This document shows, one piece after another, positions 35,512-44,277 of a DNA stretch of 50,880 nt. The stretch spans positions 1-50,880 of the forward strand of contig QCJE01000008.1 in NCBI GenBank assembly GCA_003216235.1, read 5' to 3'. This DNA comes from Pelagibacteraceae bacterium AG-404-P07 (GTDB lineage Bacteria; Pseudomonadota; Alphaproteobacteria; Pelagibacterales; Pelagibacteraceae). Under the pieces are notes generated by a model. That model worked only from the letters and a program-made list of their open reading frames with translations. It made no database searches and was not told where the DNA came from. The first letter of the stretch is position 1. Each line of letters begins with the position of its first letter. Made by a program: the position numbers and the translations under genes.

Positions 35512-36913
35512 TTTCATAATTCTAATATCTTTTTTTCCAGTTTTCGCACTTAGATCAGGTTTAAATCTAATTGAAATATCATTCTCAATATTCCTTTTTA
35601 TTCTTCCAATAATGATATTTAATTTTTTTGCATTCTCCAAAAATTTTTTTAATAAAAAAATTTTTAGTATTTATTTAGCTATGATTATTACTTTTGGTAT
35701 AGATAATAATCTCGGTCTTTGGAATGGTTTAATTGAACCCTCAAGACAAATCTTATTAAAATATTTTGATGTAATTTATTATCCAGGATTTTTTCTATTA
35801 ATAATCTTAATTATAATAATAACGATATTATTATCGTATACAGATAAAAAGTTTTTAAATGTAATTATAGTTTTTTTAACTACAATTTTTTTATTTAATA
35901 TATTTGATCAAACAAAATCTTATAAAAAAATCAAAGATTATGAAAATGTAGATAATTCAAGATATAAAAAAACAGATGTGGTAATTGTATTTGATGAAAT
36001 GTCTGGCCTTAATAGCTTTTCAAGTAAGACTAAAAATGGAAAGGAGTTTGATTTATTTGCAAAAAAATTATTCCAAGAGTATGATTTTAAATTTTATAGT
36101 AATATTTATTCAATAACAAATAATTCAGTAACTTCTTTATCTTCACTATTAAATTTCTCCAATTCTGAAGATTTAAGACTTAAAGTCACAAAAGAATCTA
36201 AAAATTATTTTTATGAATATGAGCTTGAAAAAAGTTTATTTTTTGAAAAATTTAAAAGTGTAAGTGTTTATCAAAATATTCATATCGATTATTGTGTTTT
36301 TGACAACATTAAAAAATGCAAAACTTATAATCCTTTTAATCAAAAAGAATTTTTAATTGGTTTTAAAAATTCTTTTTTAACTAAAATTATATCTTTGTGG
36401 AAATTAAATGGCTCAATTTCATCAACTTTAAAATGGAGATTTTTAAGAGAAATAAGATTAATAGATAGTAATTTAGAGCCAGAAGGCCATAAAATTTCAT
36501 TTAATGTTTTTTTTGATAATTTAGAAAAAGATATCTATTCTAATAATTACGATTTAATTTTTGCTCACACATTAGTTCCTCACCGACCCTATGGATTTAA
36601 GAAAGATTGTACTTATGATGGAAGTCTTTCCATTAGAAATTCTTCTTACTCAATTGAAAAATCAGTAAAACAACACAATATTGAAAGAATGTGTGTTTTA
36701 AAGTTTCTAAAAAACTTTTTACATAACTTAGAAAAAAAAGAATATATTGATAATATAAACTTAACTATTCTTTCTGATCATGGTTCGAGAATTACGTATA
36801 ATAAAGACAGTAGTTTATCAGTAATATATGCTTTCAGAAATCAAGAAACAAAATTTAAAGAAATAAAAAAAGAAGCTCTTAGTCAAAATATTTTTTCAGA
36901 AAAATATAATTAA
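35492..36913 (+). CDS. membrane-anchored sulfatase/phosphoethanolamine-transferase-like hydrolase
   Basis: The 473 residues begin with about four hydrophobic segments (1-135). A periplasmic alkaline-phosphatase-superfamily domain follows: VVIVFDEMSG (metal Asp/Glu), ITNNSVTSLSSLL (likely Ser/Thr nucleophile), HTLVPHRPYGF and LSDHGSRI (metal Asp-His). The domain stops about 35 residues after DHG, shorter than in most relatives. It may move or remove phosphate or sulfate groups on surface polymers. It ends one base before the convergent mnmA gene. Confidence 0.8.
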   Translation: MNLKKTSFIILISFFPVFALRSGLNLIEISFSIFLFILPIMIFNFFAFSKNFFNKKIFSIYLAMIITFGIDNNLGLWNGLIEPSRQILLKYFDVIYYPGFFLLIILIIIITILLSYTDKKFLNVIIVFLTTIFLFNIFDQTKSYKKIKDYENVDNSRYKKTDVVIVFDEMSGLNSFSSKTKNGKEFDLFAKKLFQEYDFKFYSNIYSITNNSVTSLSSLLNFSNSEDLRLKVTKESKNYFYEYELEKSLFFEKFKSVSVYQNIHIDYCVFDNIKKCKTYNPFNQKEFLIGFKNSFLTKIISLWKLNGSISSTLKWRFLREIRLIDSNLEPEGHKISFNVFFDNLEKDIYSNNYDLIFAHTLVPHRPYGFKKDCTYDGSLSIRNSSYSIEKSVKQHNIERMCVLKFLKNFLHNLEKKEYIDNINLTILSDHGSRITYNKDSSLSVIYAFRNQETKFKEIKKEALSQNIFSEKYN

Positions 36914-38032
36914 TTATTTTTCAATCCATCCACCTCCTAATACTTTATAGCCTTCTTTATCTTTGTTGTAAAAAACACAAGCTTGCCCTGGAGATATTCC
37001 ATCCTCTGATATTTTTAGTTTTACTTCTGCTTTACTATTTTTTTTCAAATCAATTTTAGCTTTTAAAAGTTTACCTGTTGATCTAACTTTAACATATATT
37101 TCATTTTCAAAATCAATTTCACCTGTTAGTAGATTGATATTTTTTAAATAAATATTTGTCTTACCAAGTTTTTCCTTTGGACCAACTATAATTTCATTTT
37201 TATCTGAATCTATATTTAATACATATAATGCTTCTTTATCAGAAACTTTAATTCCTTTTCTCTGACCTATTGTAAAATTAACAATTCCATCATGAACACC
37301 AATAACTTTGCCATCTAAGTTTTTTATATTACCTTTTTGAAAAGAATCGGGTCTAAATTTCTGAATAACTGAAGCATAATCTCCATTAGGAACAAAACAA
37401 ATATCTTGGCTGTCTGGCTTGTCAGCAACATTTAATTCTAACTTTTTTGCTATTGCTCTAGTTTCATTTTTTAAAAGTCCACCTAAGGGGAATCGAAGAT
37501 AATTAAGCTGTTCTCTAGTTGTATTAAATAAAAAATAACTTTGATCTCTATTTTCATCAATAGCTCTATACATATCAGTTTGATTTTCTGATGTGATACT
37601 TTTCACATAATGACCTGTTATTAATGCATCTGCTTTTAAATCTTTAGATACTTCAAACAAATCTTTAAATTTAACTGTCTGATTGCATTGAACGCAAGGT
37701 ATGGGTGTTTCGCCTTTCAAATAACTTTCTACAAAATTATCTATTACTCCTTGTCTAAATTTATTTTGATAGTATAAGATTCTATGTTCAACATCTAACT
37801 TCTGAGCTACTCTTTTTGCATCCATAATATCTTGTCCAGAACAACATTGTTTAGATGCCGCAACCTCTTTTCCATCATCATAAAGTTTTAATGTTATGCC
37901 AATAACCTTAAAACCCTCTTTTTTCATCATACCTGCAACTGTAGAAGAGTCCACTCCGCCTGACATTGCAACAACAACTGTTGTCTCTGACGGTTTTTTA
38001 TTTATTCCAATGCAATTTAATTCTTTATTCAT
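36914..38032 (-). CDS. mnmA: tRNA-specific 2-thiouridylase MnmA
   Basis: This enzyme makes 2-thiouridine at the wobble position of Lys, Glu and Gln tRNAs. The ATP-pyrophosphatase loop is SGGVDSS. Catalytic cysteines lie in [11 protein letters not shown] and GQACVFYN, and DQSYFLF is also present. The frame stays open upstream to 38152, but that part overlaps the divergent DUF3553 gene and looks non-coding. I start at the ATG at 38030-38032, giving 372 residues, the family length. Confidence 0.95.
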   Translation of the reverse strand: MNKELNCIGINKKPSETTVVVAMSGGVDSSTVAGMMKKEGFKVIGITLKLYDDGKEVAASKQCCSGQDIMDAKRVAQKLDVEHRILYYQNKFRQGVIDNFVESYLKGETPIPCVQCNQTVKFKDLFEVSKDLKADALITGHYVKSITSENQTDMYRAIDENRDQSYFLFNTTREQLNYLRFPLGGLLKNETRAIAKKLELNVADKPDSQDICFVPNGDYASVIQKFRPDSFQKGNIKNLDGKVIGVHDGIVNFTIGQRKGIKVSDKEALYVLNIDSDKNEIIVGPKEKLGKTNIYLKNINLLTGEIDFENEIYVKVRSTGKLLKAKIDLKKNSKAEVKLKISEDGISPGQACVFYNKDKEGYKVLGGGWIEK

Positions 38033-38073
38033 TTGGTGGTATTTATACTGATTTCTAATATAAATTAAATTAA

Positions 38074-38250
38074 ATGATTTTAGATTTTGAACCAGGTGAC
38101 AAAGTACTAAATACCAATAACAAAGATTGGGGAATCGGCCAAGTTCAGTCAATTATAAAAGATAAAGTTACAGTTAATTTTGAAAATGCTGGAAAAAAAG
38201 TAATTAATGCCAAGAATATAGAATTAAAAAGAATAAATGAAACAAAATGA
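38074..38250 (+). CDS. DUF3553 family protein (58 aa)
   Basis: The ATG at 38074 opens a 58-codon frame. [20 protein letters not shown] followed by QVQSI and [14 protein letters not shown] is the DUF3553 pattern, a small SH3/CarD-like beta fold common in alphaproteobacteria. The role is unknown. It diverges from mnmA with 41 bases between and overlaps cysQ by 14 bases. Confidence 0.88.
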   Translation: MILDFEPGDKVLNTNNKDWGIGQVQSIIKDKVTVNFENAGKKVINAKNIELKRINETK

Positions 38251-39010
38251 CATTAAAGAAATTGTTGAAAATTTAATCGAGGTATTTTTAAAGGCTGGAG
38301 ATATTTCGTTAGAATTAAGAAAAAAAGGTCTAACTAAAGAAATTAAAGATGATAATACTCCAGTAAGTAACGGAGACTTAGAAGTAAATAAAATTATAAC
38401 AAAAAAAATATTTGAATTAACACCACATATACCAATAGTTTCTGAAGAAACTTCTGAAAACAAATCTCGTAAAAACCTTAAAAATTTTTGGTTAGTCGAC
38501 CCTATCGATGGTACTTATGATTATATTAACAACCTTGATGAATTCACAATAAATGCAGGATTAATAATGGATAGAAAACCTGTTGCTGGATTAATTTATG
38601 CGCCAGCTAAAAGTAGAATGTTTTATTCTTATGGAAATAATTTATCTTTTGAATTGATTAATGGAAAACCAATCACATTGGGACATTCTAAAGATTTTGA
38701 TAAGAATGAGATTAAATTTGTTTCTTATTCAAATAAGATTAAACCAGAAATAAATAAAATTTATAAAAAACTAAATGTAAAAAAATTTGTAAGGATGAAA
38801 AGTTCTTTAAAATTTTGTGTTATAGCCGCTGGAGAATATGACGGATACGTTGCAGAACCGCGTGCTTCAGAATGGGATATAGCAGCTGGTCATGCTATTT
38901 TAAAACACTCAGGTGGAAGTGTTACTGATTTTAATGGTAAAGAAATTTTATATGGAAAAGAAAATTTTAAAAATCCAAGTTTAATTTTAAAAAATAAAAA
39001 TATTTTATAA
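38237..39010 (+). CDS. cysQ: 3'(2'),5'-bisphosphate nucleotidase CysQ
   Basis: This is a 257-residue lithium-sensitive phosphatase of the inositol monophosphatase superfamily. Metal-binding motifs are SEET (about 73), WLVDPIDGTYDYIN, and EWDIAAGHAIL near the C-terminus. It removes 3'-phosphoadenosine phosphate left from sulfate assimilation. It overlaps DUF3553 at the start and the next small ORF at the stop (TAATG). Confidence 0.92.
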   Translation: MKQNDIKEIVENLIEVFLKAGDISLELRKKGLTKEIKDDNTPVSNGDLEVNKIITKKIFELTPHIPIVSEETSENKSRKNLKNFWLVDPIDGTYDYINNLDEFTINAGLIMDRKPVAGLIYAPAKSRMFYSYGNNLSFELINGKPITLGHSKDFDKNEIKFVSYSNKIKPEINKIYKKLNVKKFVRMKSSLKFCVIAAGEYDGYVAEPRASEWDIAAGHAILKHSGGSVTDFNGKEILYGKENFKNPSLILKNKNIL

Positions 39011-39159
39011 TGGACGATCAATTAAGAATCATTTTAATTATAATTATTTCAGTTTCAATTTTTGGTTTATTAGTTTTTGTATTTGTTAAAAATTATATAA
39101 AACATAAGATTAATATTTTAGTTAAAGACAAGGAAAAAAAGAAATCAAAGCAATCTTAA
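39010..39159 (+). CDS. small single-pass membrane protein (49 aa)
   Basis: The ATG overlaps the cysQ stop (TAATG). The 49 residues have one strongly hydrophobic segment (about 6-27) and a lysine-rich C-terminal tail. No family is recognised. Its last 15 bases overlap the 3' end of convergent recX. Confidence 0.55.
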   Translation: MDDQLRIILIIIISVSIFGLLVFVFVKNYIKHKINILVKDKEKKKSKQS

Positions 39160-39708
39160 TATTTTAAGATAATCTTCTTTTTCAATTTCCATTACTTTTT
39201 TTGAAGTTTCAAAGTCAAATCCATTTCTTGCTAGCAAAGAAATATCTTTTTTATAAAATAAAGATCTATTATCTTCTGTTCTTGCTGGACCTATTCTTTT
39301 TTTTTTGCATATCTTTATTGCTGAAAAAAAATCTTGATCTGAATTTTCATCCTGAATTTTATTTACTGTATCTTTAATATATTGATCATTAATACCTTTA
39401 CCTATTAGATAATTTCTAATTTTATTTATTGAACTACCTCTTTGAATCATGCTTTTTGCTTTACTATCTGAATAAAATTTATCATTTATAAATTTATTTT
39501 TTTCCAAATCTGATAGAACAATATCAATTAAATTTGCAACATCCTGCTTCTTGATATTTGAAACAGATGCTTTTAAGTATTTTTTAAGTAAATAAGTTTT
39601 AAGTTGTTGTTTTGAAGGTGCATATTTTTCAACATAAGAAAAAGCAAAATTTCTCATTTCTTCGACTGTTACCTTGAGACTTTTTTTTTTATTTCTTATA
39701 GGAATCAT
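39145..39708 (-). CDS. recX: regulatory protein RecX
   Basis: This is a 187-residue helical protein with the RecX three-helix repeats: LKTYLLKKYLK, then FINDKFYSDSKAKSMIQRGSS, then KIRNYLIGKGI. RecX modulates RecA filaments. recA itself is not in the window. It diverges from the ABA4-like gene with 28 bases between start codons. Confidence 0.85.
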   Translation of the reverse strand: MIPIRNKKKSLKVTVEEMRNFAFSYVEKYAPSKQQLKTYLLKKYLKASVSNIKKQDVANLIDIVLSDLEKNKFINDKFYSDSKAKSMIQRGSSINKIRNYLIGKGINDQYIKDTVNKIQDENSDQDFFSAIKICKKKRIGPARTEDNRSLFYKKDISLLARNGFDFETSKKVMEIEKEDYLKILRLL

Positions 39709-39736
39709 AGTCAGATTTAATATAATATATTTCTAA

Positions 39737-40210
39737 ATGATCGAACAAATTTATAATTATTTTACAATAGATATGCTCTACTATTGGGTGAATTTAGGAG
39801 TTCTTCCATTGTGGTTAACCTTAATTTTTTTTCCTCAATCTAAAATATGTAAAATTTTTGTCACATCAATTTTTCCATTTTTAATTCTAAGTGTTGCTTA
39901 TATATTTGTGCTTTATAAATCTTTTATTACTTCGTATGACTATATATCAAATTTCAAGCTTTACCTGGGTAAAAATAATTTAAAAGATTTATTTAATAAT
40001 GATTTTTTTCTAATGATGTTTTGGATTCATTTTATCTCAATTAATCTTTTTATTGGAGGTTGGGTCGTAAAAGACTCACAAAAATATGTGATTAATAGAT
40101 TTCTAATAACTTTACCACTATTGGTTATATATTTTATCGGACCAATTGGTTTATTGTTATATTGGCTAATCAGAATTTTTTATGCCAAAAATATAAATAT
40201 TTATGACTAA
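39737..40210 (+). CDS. ABA4-like (DUF4281) membrane protein
   Basis: This is a 157-residue protein with four hydrophobic segments. The family pattern shows as NLGVLPLWLTLIFFPQSK, FWIHFISINLFIGGWVVKDS and GPIGLLLYWLIR. ABA4 in plants is needed for neoxanthin formation, while the bacterial role is not known. It overlaps the next gene by 8 bases. Confidence 0.85.
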   Translation: MIEQIYNYFTIDMLYYWVNLGVLPLWLTLIFFPQSKICKIFVTSIFPFLILSVAYIFVLYKSFITSYDYISNFKLYLGKNNLKDLFNNDFFLMMFWIHFISINLFIGGWVVKDSQKYVINRFLITLPLLVIYFIGPIGLLLYWLIRIFYAKNINIYD

Positions 40211-40787
40211 ATCAATTGAATTTTATTTTGATTTTATCAGCCCATATTCTTATCTAGCTTTTAAGAAAACCAAATCTTTAAAAGTCAAAAGTTCAATTAA
40301 TTTTATTTATAAACCAATCTTACTTGGGGGCTTGCATAAACTTGGTGGTATAACAGCTCCTGCATTCAATGAACGAAAAATGAAAAATATGAAGAATGAT
40401 TGTATATTAATAGCTCAAAAAAATAATATTGAATTTATATGGAATAGCAAATTTCCAATTAATTCTTTAGATATAATGAGGGGTTACCTTTCAATAGAAA
40501 ATGAATTTAAAGAAAAGTATTTTGAAATTTGTTTTAATGCATATTGGAAAAATGATTTAGATATCTCAAATTCAGAGGTAATTAATAATATTTTAGAACA
40601 GTGTAAATTAAATAAAAAAAAATTTTTTGAAAAAATTAAAAATGAAGAAATTAAAGAGGAATTAAAAGAATTAACAAATAATGCTTTTAAAAATGATATT
40701 TTTGGCGCTCCGACATTTGTTGTTAATAAAAAAATTTTTTGGGGTCAAGATAGATTGGAGTACGCTTTAGATGAGTGTAAAAATTAA
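40203..40787 (+). CDS. 2-hydroxychromene-2-carboxylate isomerase-like protein (DsbA/GST-kappa fold)
   Basis: This is a 194-residue thioredoxin-fold protein with FYFDFISPYSYLAF at the N-terminus, where Ser replaces the DsbA Cys-X-X-Cys as in HCCA isomerases. The C-terminal FGAPTFVVNKKIFWGQDRL is also typical. Characterised members use glutathione in aromatic degradation. No such pathway is here, so the real substrate is unknown. It overlaps the convergent rhodanese by 4 bases. Confidence 0.87.
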   Translation: MTKSIEFYFDFISPYSYLAFKKTKSLKVKSSINFIYKPILLGGLHKLGGITAPAFNERKMKNMKNDCILIAQKNNIEFIWNSKFPINSLDIMRGYLSIENEFKEKYFEICFNAYWKNDLDISNSEVINNILEQCKLNKKKFFEKIKNEEIKEELKELTNNAFKNDIFGAPTFVVNKKIFWGQDRLEYALDECKN

Positions 40788-41167
40788 ATTATTTTAAATT
40801 TGCTATTTTTTAAAGCTCCAAATCCCCCTTCTACATGAGAGACATTTTCAAAACCCATGTCTTTTAAAGTTTTTGCTGCTAATGCTGATCTTAATCCACC
40901 AGCACAAAATAAAACCATTTCTTTTTTTAGATCTAATTTTCCTTCTTTAAAATATATACTTTCAGGATCTAACCAAAATTCTAACATACCTCTTGGAATA
41001 TGAAGAGCACCCTCTATTTTTCCTTCATTTTGAAGCTCTCTAATATCTCTAATATCTATCATATTTGATTTAGCTTCTGACATTTTTGAATAAGCTTCAT
41101 CGGTTGTAATAGTTTTTATCTCTTTTAAAGCTTTATTAACTAATTCTGAGGAAGATGTTATTTTCAT
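40784..41167 (-). CDS. rhodanese-like domain protein
   Basis: This is a 127-residue single-domain rhodanese. The MIDIRDIRELQNEGKIEGALHIP-type block is present in shortened view (IDIRDIREL), with the active-site Cys in VLFCAGGLRSALAA. It probably carries or transfers sulfane sulfur. It diverges from the GT-like gene. Confidence 0.9.
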   Translation of the reverse strand: MKITSSSELVNKALKEIKTITTDEAYSKMSEAKSNMIDIRDIRELQNEGKIEGALHIPRGMLEFWLDPESIYFKEGKLDLKKEMVLFCAGGLRSALAAKTLKDMGFENVSHVEGGFGALKNSKFKII

Positions 41168-41213
41168 TTATATAATATTTAAGATAAATATTGTCTTAAA
41201 ACAATATTTTTTT

Positions 41214-42260
41214 ATGAAAAATAAATCAATAGATAAAAAAAACTTCATATCAAAACTATTTGTAAAAATAACAAGGAAATTTGGTTATGAATTAATTGAT
41301 CAATCAAATTTGAATATTCCAACAAGTAATCGGTCTGCTAATGAAAATTTAAGTAAAAGTGGTTCTAAATCAATAACTGTCCCACTAGGAATGACTAATA
41401 TTACAAATAAAATTAACAGTCTTACAATAATTATAAGATCCTACACCTTTGGTGACACTGATAATAATCAGGTAATGCTTGATCAAAATAAGAAAAGAAT
41501 TTTTGATGCCCCAAAAATTGAATATACGTTAAGAACAATTAAATCAGTAATAAACTCATGTGAGATTGCTAAAAAATTTTTTAAAGATTTAAATATAAAA
41601 ATATTAATTACTGATGATAGATCAAATAAAGAGAGTTTATCAAGAATATCCAATCTTTTAGCGAACACAAATCTAGAAAACAAGATAATAAATATTGGAA
41701 AAGATGAATTTGAAAATGATATAATTTTAAAAGATACCAAAGGAAATGATATTTCTCCCAATATGAAATCAAATATGAGAAATATTTTAAAATCTATCGA
41801 GATTGCTGAAAATGAAAATTCAGATTTATTTTATTTTTTAGAAGATGATTACCTTCATACAAAAGATGCTATAACAGAAATGCTTTTTACTTATGAAAAA
41901 ATAAGTTCTCAATTAAATAGAGAGCTTTTTTTATGTCCAGCAGATTATCCCTATCTATATTCCACAATAGATAATACAAGATTATTTTTTGGAAATATGA
42001 GCCACTGGAGAACAATTAACGAGAGTTTGATTACATTTTTAACCAGTAAAAAAATGATAATAAAATACTTAAAAGAATTAAAATTAATGGGTGCAAAAAG
42101 ACATCATCCCATGGAACTTCAATTACATAAAATTTATGAGAAAGAATATTGTTTGTCTCCTATTCCTTCTTTAGCAATGCATGCTACCAATATTAATACA
42201 ACATATGGATTACCTCCAAATTTTGACTGGAAAAAAATTTGGGATGAAAATTCTCTATAA
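41214..42260 (+). CDS. glycosyltransferase-like hypothetical protein
   Basis: This is a 348-residue soluble protein with no export signal. The order of features suggests a GT-A fold: SLTIIIRSYTFGD (first strand), KILITDDRS, and FYFLEDDYLHTKDA, which looks like the DXD metal site of nucleotide-sugar enzymes. No exact family is recognised and the donor is unknown. It stands alone between a divergent rhodanese and a strong hairpin downstream. Confidence 0.6.
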   Translation: MKNKSIDKKNFISKLFVKITRKFGYELIDQSNLNIPTSNRSANENLSKSGSKSITVPLGMTNITNKINSLTIIIRSYTFGDTDNNQVMLDQNKKRIFDAPKIEYTLRTIKSVINSCEIAKKFFKDLNIKILITDDRSNKESLSRISNLLANTNLENKIINIGKDEFENDIILKDTKGNDISPNMKSNMRNILKSIEIAENENSDLFYFLEDDYLHTKDAITEMLFTYEKISSQLNRELFLCPADYPYLYSTIDNTRLFFGNMSHWRTINESLITFLTSKKMIIKYLKELKLMGAKRHHPMELQLHKIYEKEYCLSPIPSLAMHATNINTTYGLPPNFDWKKIWDENSL

Positions 42261-42284
42261 GAGTTGATTATTATTTAAAATAAA

Positions 42285-42308
42285 AAAGCCCCTTCAGAAA
42301 GGGGCTTT
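42285..42308. terminator. strong bidirectional hairpin terminator
   Basis: AAAGCCCCTT (42285-42294) and AAGGGGCTTT (42299-42308) form a 10-bp stem around CAGA. A/T-rich runs on both sides suit termination of both the GT-like gene (rightward) and amtB (leftward). Confidence 0.8.
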
Positions 42309-42334
42309 AATATAACTTAGAGGAAGTTAATTTT

Positions 42335-42393
42335 TTAAGGGGCTCTCCGATTGAGTAACGTTGCGGATACACAGAGAGCGAAGAACCCCTTTA
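42335..42393. ncRNA. structured element downstream of amtB (3' UTR or small RNA candidate)
   Basis: AAGGGGCTCTC (42337-42347) pairs with GAGAG (42374-42378) and, after a 7-base interruption, with CCCCTT (42386-42391). The pairing leaves a 26-base loop that contains palindrome AACGTT and a possible CCG/CGG inner pair. The GC content is well above that of the surrounding DNA. It lies just past the amtB stop (42404), so it may be the end of the amtB mRNA, a second terminator, or an RNA read from either strand. Confidence 0.45.
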
Positions 42394-42403
42394 TTGTTAA
42401 CAA

Positions 42404-43705
42404 TTAGTCACGTATAGCGTAAGCAATTACTCCAGTTTCAGTAACATCAGTTCCTTTGGTTTCAGCTTCTTTACTTAATCTGATACCAATTGTTGCTTTC
42501 ATAATTGACCATACAATTAAAGCAGCTACGAAAACAAAGAGATTAATTGAAATAACTCCTATTAATTGAGTTCCAAATGCTGTATCAGGATTTGTAATTG
42601 GCACAGCCAATGTTCCCCAAATTCCAGCAAACAAGTGGGCTGGTATTGCACCTACTACATCGTCAATCTTTAATGCAAATAGAAGTTTTGTACCATAAAC
42701 CACAATTATACCACCTACTGCACCAATTAAAATTGCAGCTAAAGGTGACGGCATCAATGGTTCAGCGGTAATTGCAACTAATCCACCAATACATCCGTTT
42801 AACATTTGTACTACATCTGTTTTTCCAAAATTTAATCTTGTTACAGTTGCTGCTGCCAATACACCACCGGCCCCAGCTAAGAAAGTATTTAGAAATATTG
42901 TAGATACTGCAATCGCATCATCAGCAGTTCCTATCGCTAATTGAGAACCACCATTAAATCCGAACCAACCTAACCATAAGATAAATACTCCCACAGTTAC
43001 TAATGGAATTGAGGATGCTGCAAATGGTTTTGTCGGCGCTGGAGAACCAGATTTAGTAAATCTACCAAGTCTAGGACCTAATATTAGAGCACCTGCTAGA
43101 GCTGCTGCTCCACCAGTTGAGTGTACTAATGTTGATCCAGCAAAATCTGAGAAACCTATAGAAGCTAACCAGCCTCCACCCCACTGCCAACCCATTACGA
43201 TTGGATATAAAATTCCTGATAAAATCGCTGCAAATAAAAAGAATGGCCATAACTTAATTCTTTCAGCCAATGTTCCTGATACAATCGATACTGTTGTTGC
43301 ACAGAATACCATTTGGAAATACCAGTCTGATCCATCTGCATAACCAGTGTCTACTGCACTTGAGTCTGACCATGGAATAAAGCTACCTATGTAGCCACCT
43401 TCTGGTATTCCATAAGCTAAATTATAGCCGAACATCCAGAACATTATTCCAGAAATTGATATTAAACCTATATTTTTTGCACAGATAACGGATACACTCT
43501 TGGTTGTAACCATTCCTGATTCTAACATTGCAAATCCACAAGCCATAAAAAATACTAGGAAACCACAAATTAAAAATAATAGAGTATTGAATATAAACCC
43601 TATTTCAGCAGAAACAGTTGTTTCCGCCATACCAGCACTACTCATGTTTAATAGAAAAATTAAACTAATGAGTGGTGTACTTATTTTTTTTAAAAACTTA
43701 GTCAT
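42404..43705 (-). CDS. amtB: ammonium transporter AmtB
   Basis: This is a 433-residue inner-membrane ammonium channel with a cleavable N-terminal signal peptide (ending SSAGMA) and 11 hydrophobic segments. Key residues are present: Asp in GFSDFAGSTLVHSTGG, the twin histidines (VHSTGG and PAHLFAGIWG), and the GWFGFNGGS block. No glnK lies next to it. The RBS is unusually strong (GGGAGG, 4 bases before the ATG) and can pair with an upstream CCCT. Confidence 0.96.
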   Translation of the reverse strand: MTKFLKKISTPLISLIFLLNMSSAGMAETTVSAEIGFIFNTLLFLICGFLVFFMACGFAMLESGMVTTKSVSVICAKNIGLISISGIMFWMFGYNLAYGIPEGGYIGSFIPWSDSSAVDTGYADGSDWYFQMVFCATTVSIVSGTLAERIKLWPFFLFAAILSGILYPIVMGWQWGGGWLASIGFSDFAGSTLVHSTGGAAALAGALILGPRLGRFTKSGSPAPTKPFAASSIPLVTVGVFILWLGWFGFNGGSQLAIGTADDAIAVSTIFLNTFLAGAGGVLAAATVTRLNFGKTDVVQMLNGCIGGLVAITAEPLMPSPLAAILIGAVGGIIVVYGTKLLFALKIDDVVGAIPAHLFAGIWGTLAVPITNPDTAFGTQLIGVISINLFVFVAALIVWSIMKATIGIRLSKEAETKGTDVTETGVIAYAIRD

Positions 43706-43707
43706 AA

Positions 43708-43727
43708 GACCTCCCTGTTAAGGGATC
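43708..43727 (-). promoter_or_regulatory. amtB Shine-Dalgarno sequence in a small hairpin
   Basis: On the minus strand GATCCCT-TAAC-AGGGAGGTC precedes the ATG. CCCT pairs with AGGG, extended by GAT/GTC across a 2-base bulge. The pairing would hide the GGGAGG Shine-Dalgarno. The helix is short, so control at translation is only possible, not shown. Confidence 0.3.
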
Positions 43728-43798
43728 TCTTATATTTTTAAAATAATTAAAAACTAACGTTGATTATGAAAATTGGGTATGCAGTTTTTGCATATAGA

Positions 43799-43832
43799 AA
43801 CAGCCTTAACGCTATCTAGCATTAAGGCTGTT
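43799..43832 (-). terminator. terminator of the HU gene
   Basis: AACAGCCTTAA (43799-43809) pairs with TTAAGGCTGTT (43822-43832), and the centre GCTA/TAGC extends it, leaving one mismatch. It starts 10 bases past the HU stop on the minus strand and is followed there by TTTCTATATG. Confidence 0.8.
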
Positions 43833-43841
43833 AAATGTTTG

Positions 43842-44117
43842 TTATTTATTGAAAACTTCTTTTAAAGCTTTTGCAGGTAAGAATTTAACCTTTTGAGATG
43901 CAGCAATTTGAATTTGCTCACCAGTTCTAGGGTTTCTTCCAACTCTAGCTTTTCTTTTAGCCACTTTATATGTACCAAATCCAGCAATTTTAACTGAGTC
44001 ATCAGCCTTCAAAGCGTCTAAAATAGTGTTGGTAATTGTGTCAAAAGTTCTTTCAGCATCAGCTTTGCTTAAGTTTAAAGCCCCTGAAAGCTTGACAACT
44101 AATTGTTTTTTATTCAT
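43842..44117 (-). CDS. hup: DNA-binding protein HU
   Basis: This is a 91-residue histone-like nucleoid protein. The N-terminal helices contain MNKKQLVVKLSGALNLSKAD, and the DNA-embracing arm has the signature FGTYKVAKRKARVGRNPRTG with the intercalating proline. It is a single gene with its own terminator. A long inverted repeat lies upstream. Confidence 0.96.
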   Translation of the reverse strand: MNKKQLVVKLSGALNLSKADAERTFDTITNTILDALKADDSVKIAGFGTYKVAKRKARVGRNPRTGEQIQIAASQKVKFLPAKALKEVFNK

Positions 44118-44156
44118 TTTAGCTCCGGTTTTATTAGGTTATTGACTATTCTTATC

Positions 44157-44182
44157 AAAAGTCTTGATAAATCAAGACTTTT
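44157..44182. terminator. inverted repeat between rseP and HU (bidirectional terminator)
   Basis: AAAAGTCTTGAT (44157-44168) and ATCAAGACTTTT (44171-44182) are perfectly complementary around AA, followed by more T residues on the plus strand. It lies about 95 bases past the rseP stop and 40 bases before the HU start, so it probably ends rseP transcription. Confidence 0.65.
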
Positions 44183-44277
44183 TTTAGTATCTTAATAAAA
44201 GTTATACACAATATATTGTAAAATTCTTTATTAGTGTTGATTTTATTAGCTTTTTTTACTTTAAAATTTTTTAATTA

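Noticed and set aside
38033..38152. A 40-residue N-terminal extension of mnmA
   Set aside because: It overlaps the divergent DUF3553 gene, has no family match, and the ATG at 38032 gives the normal MnmA length.
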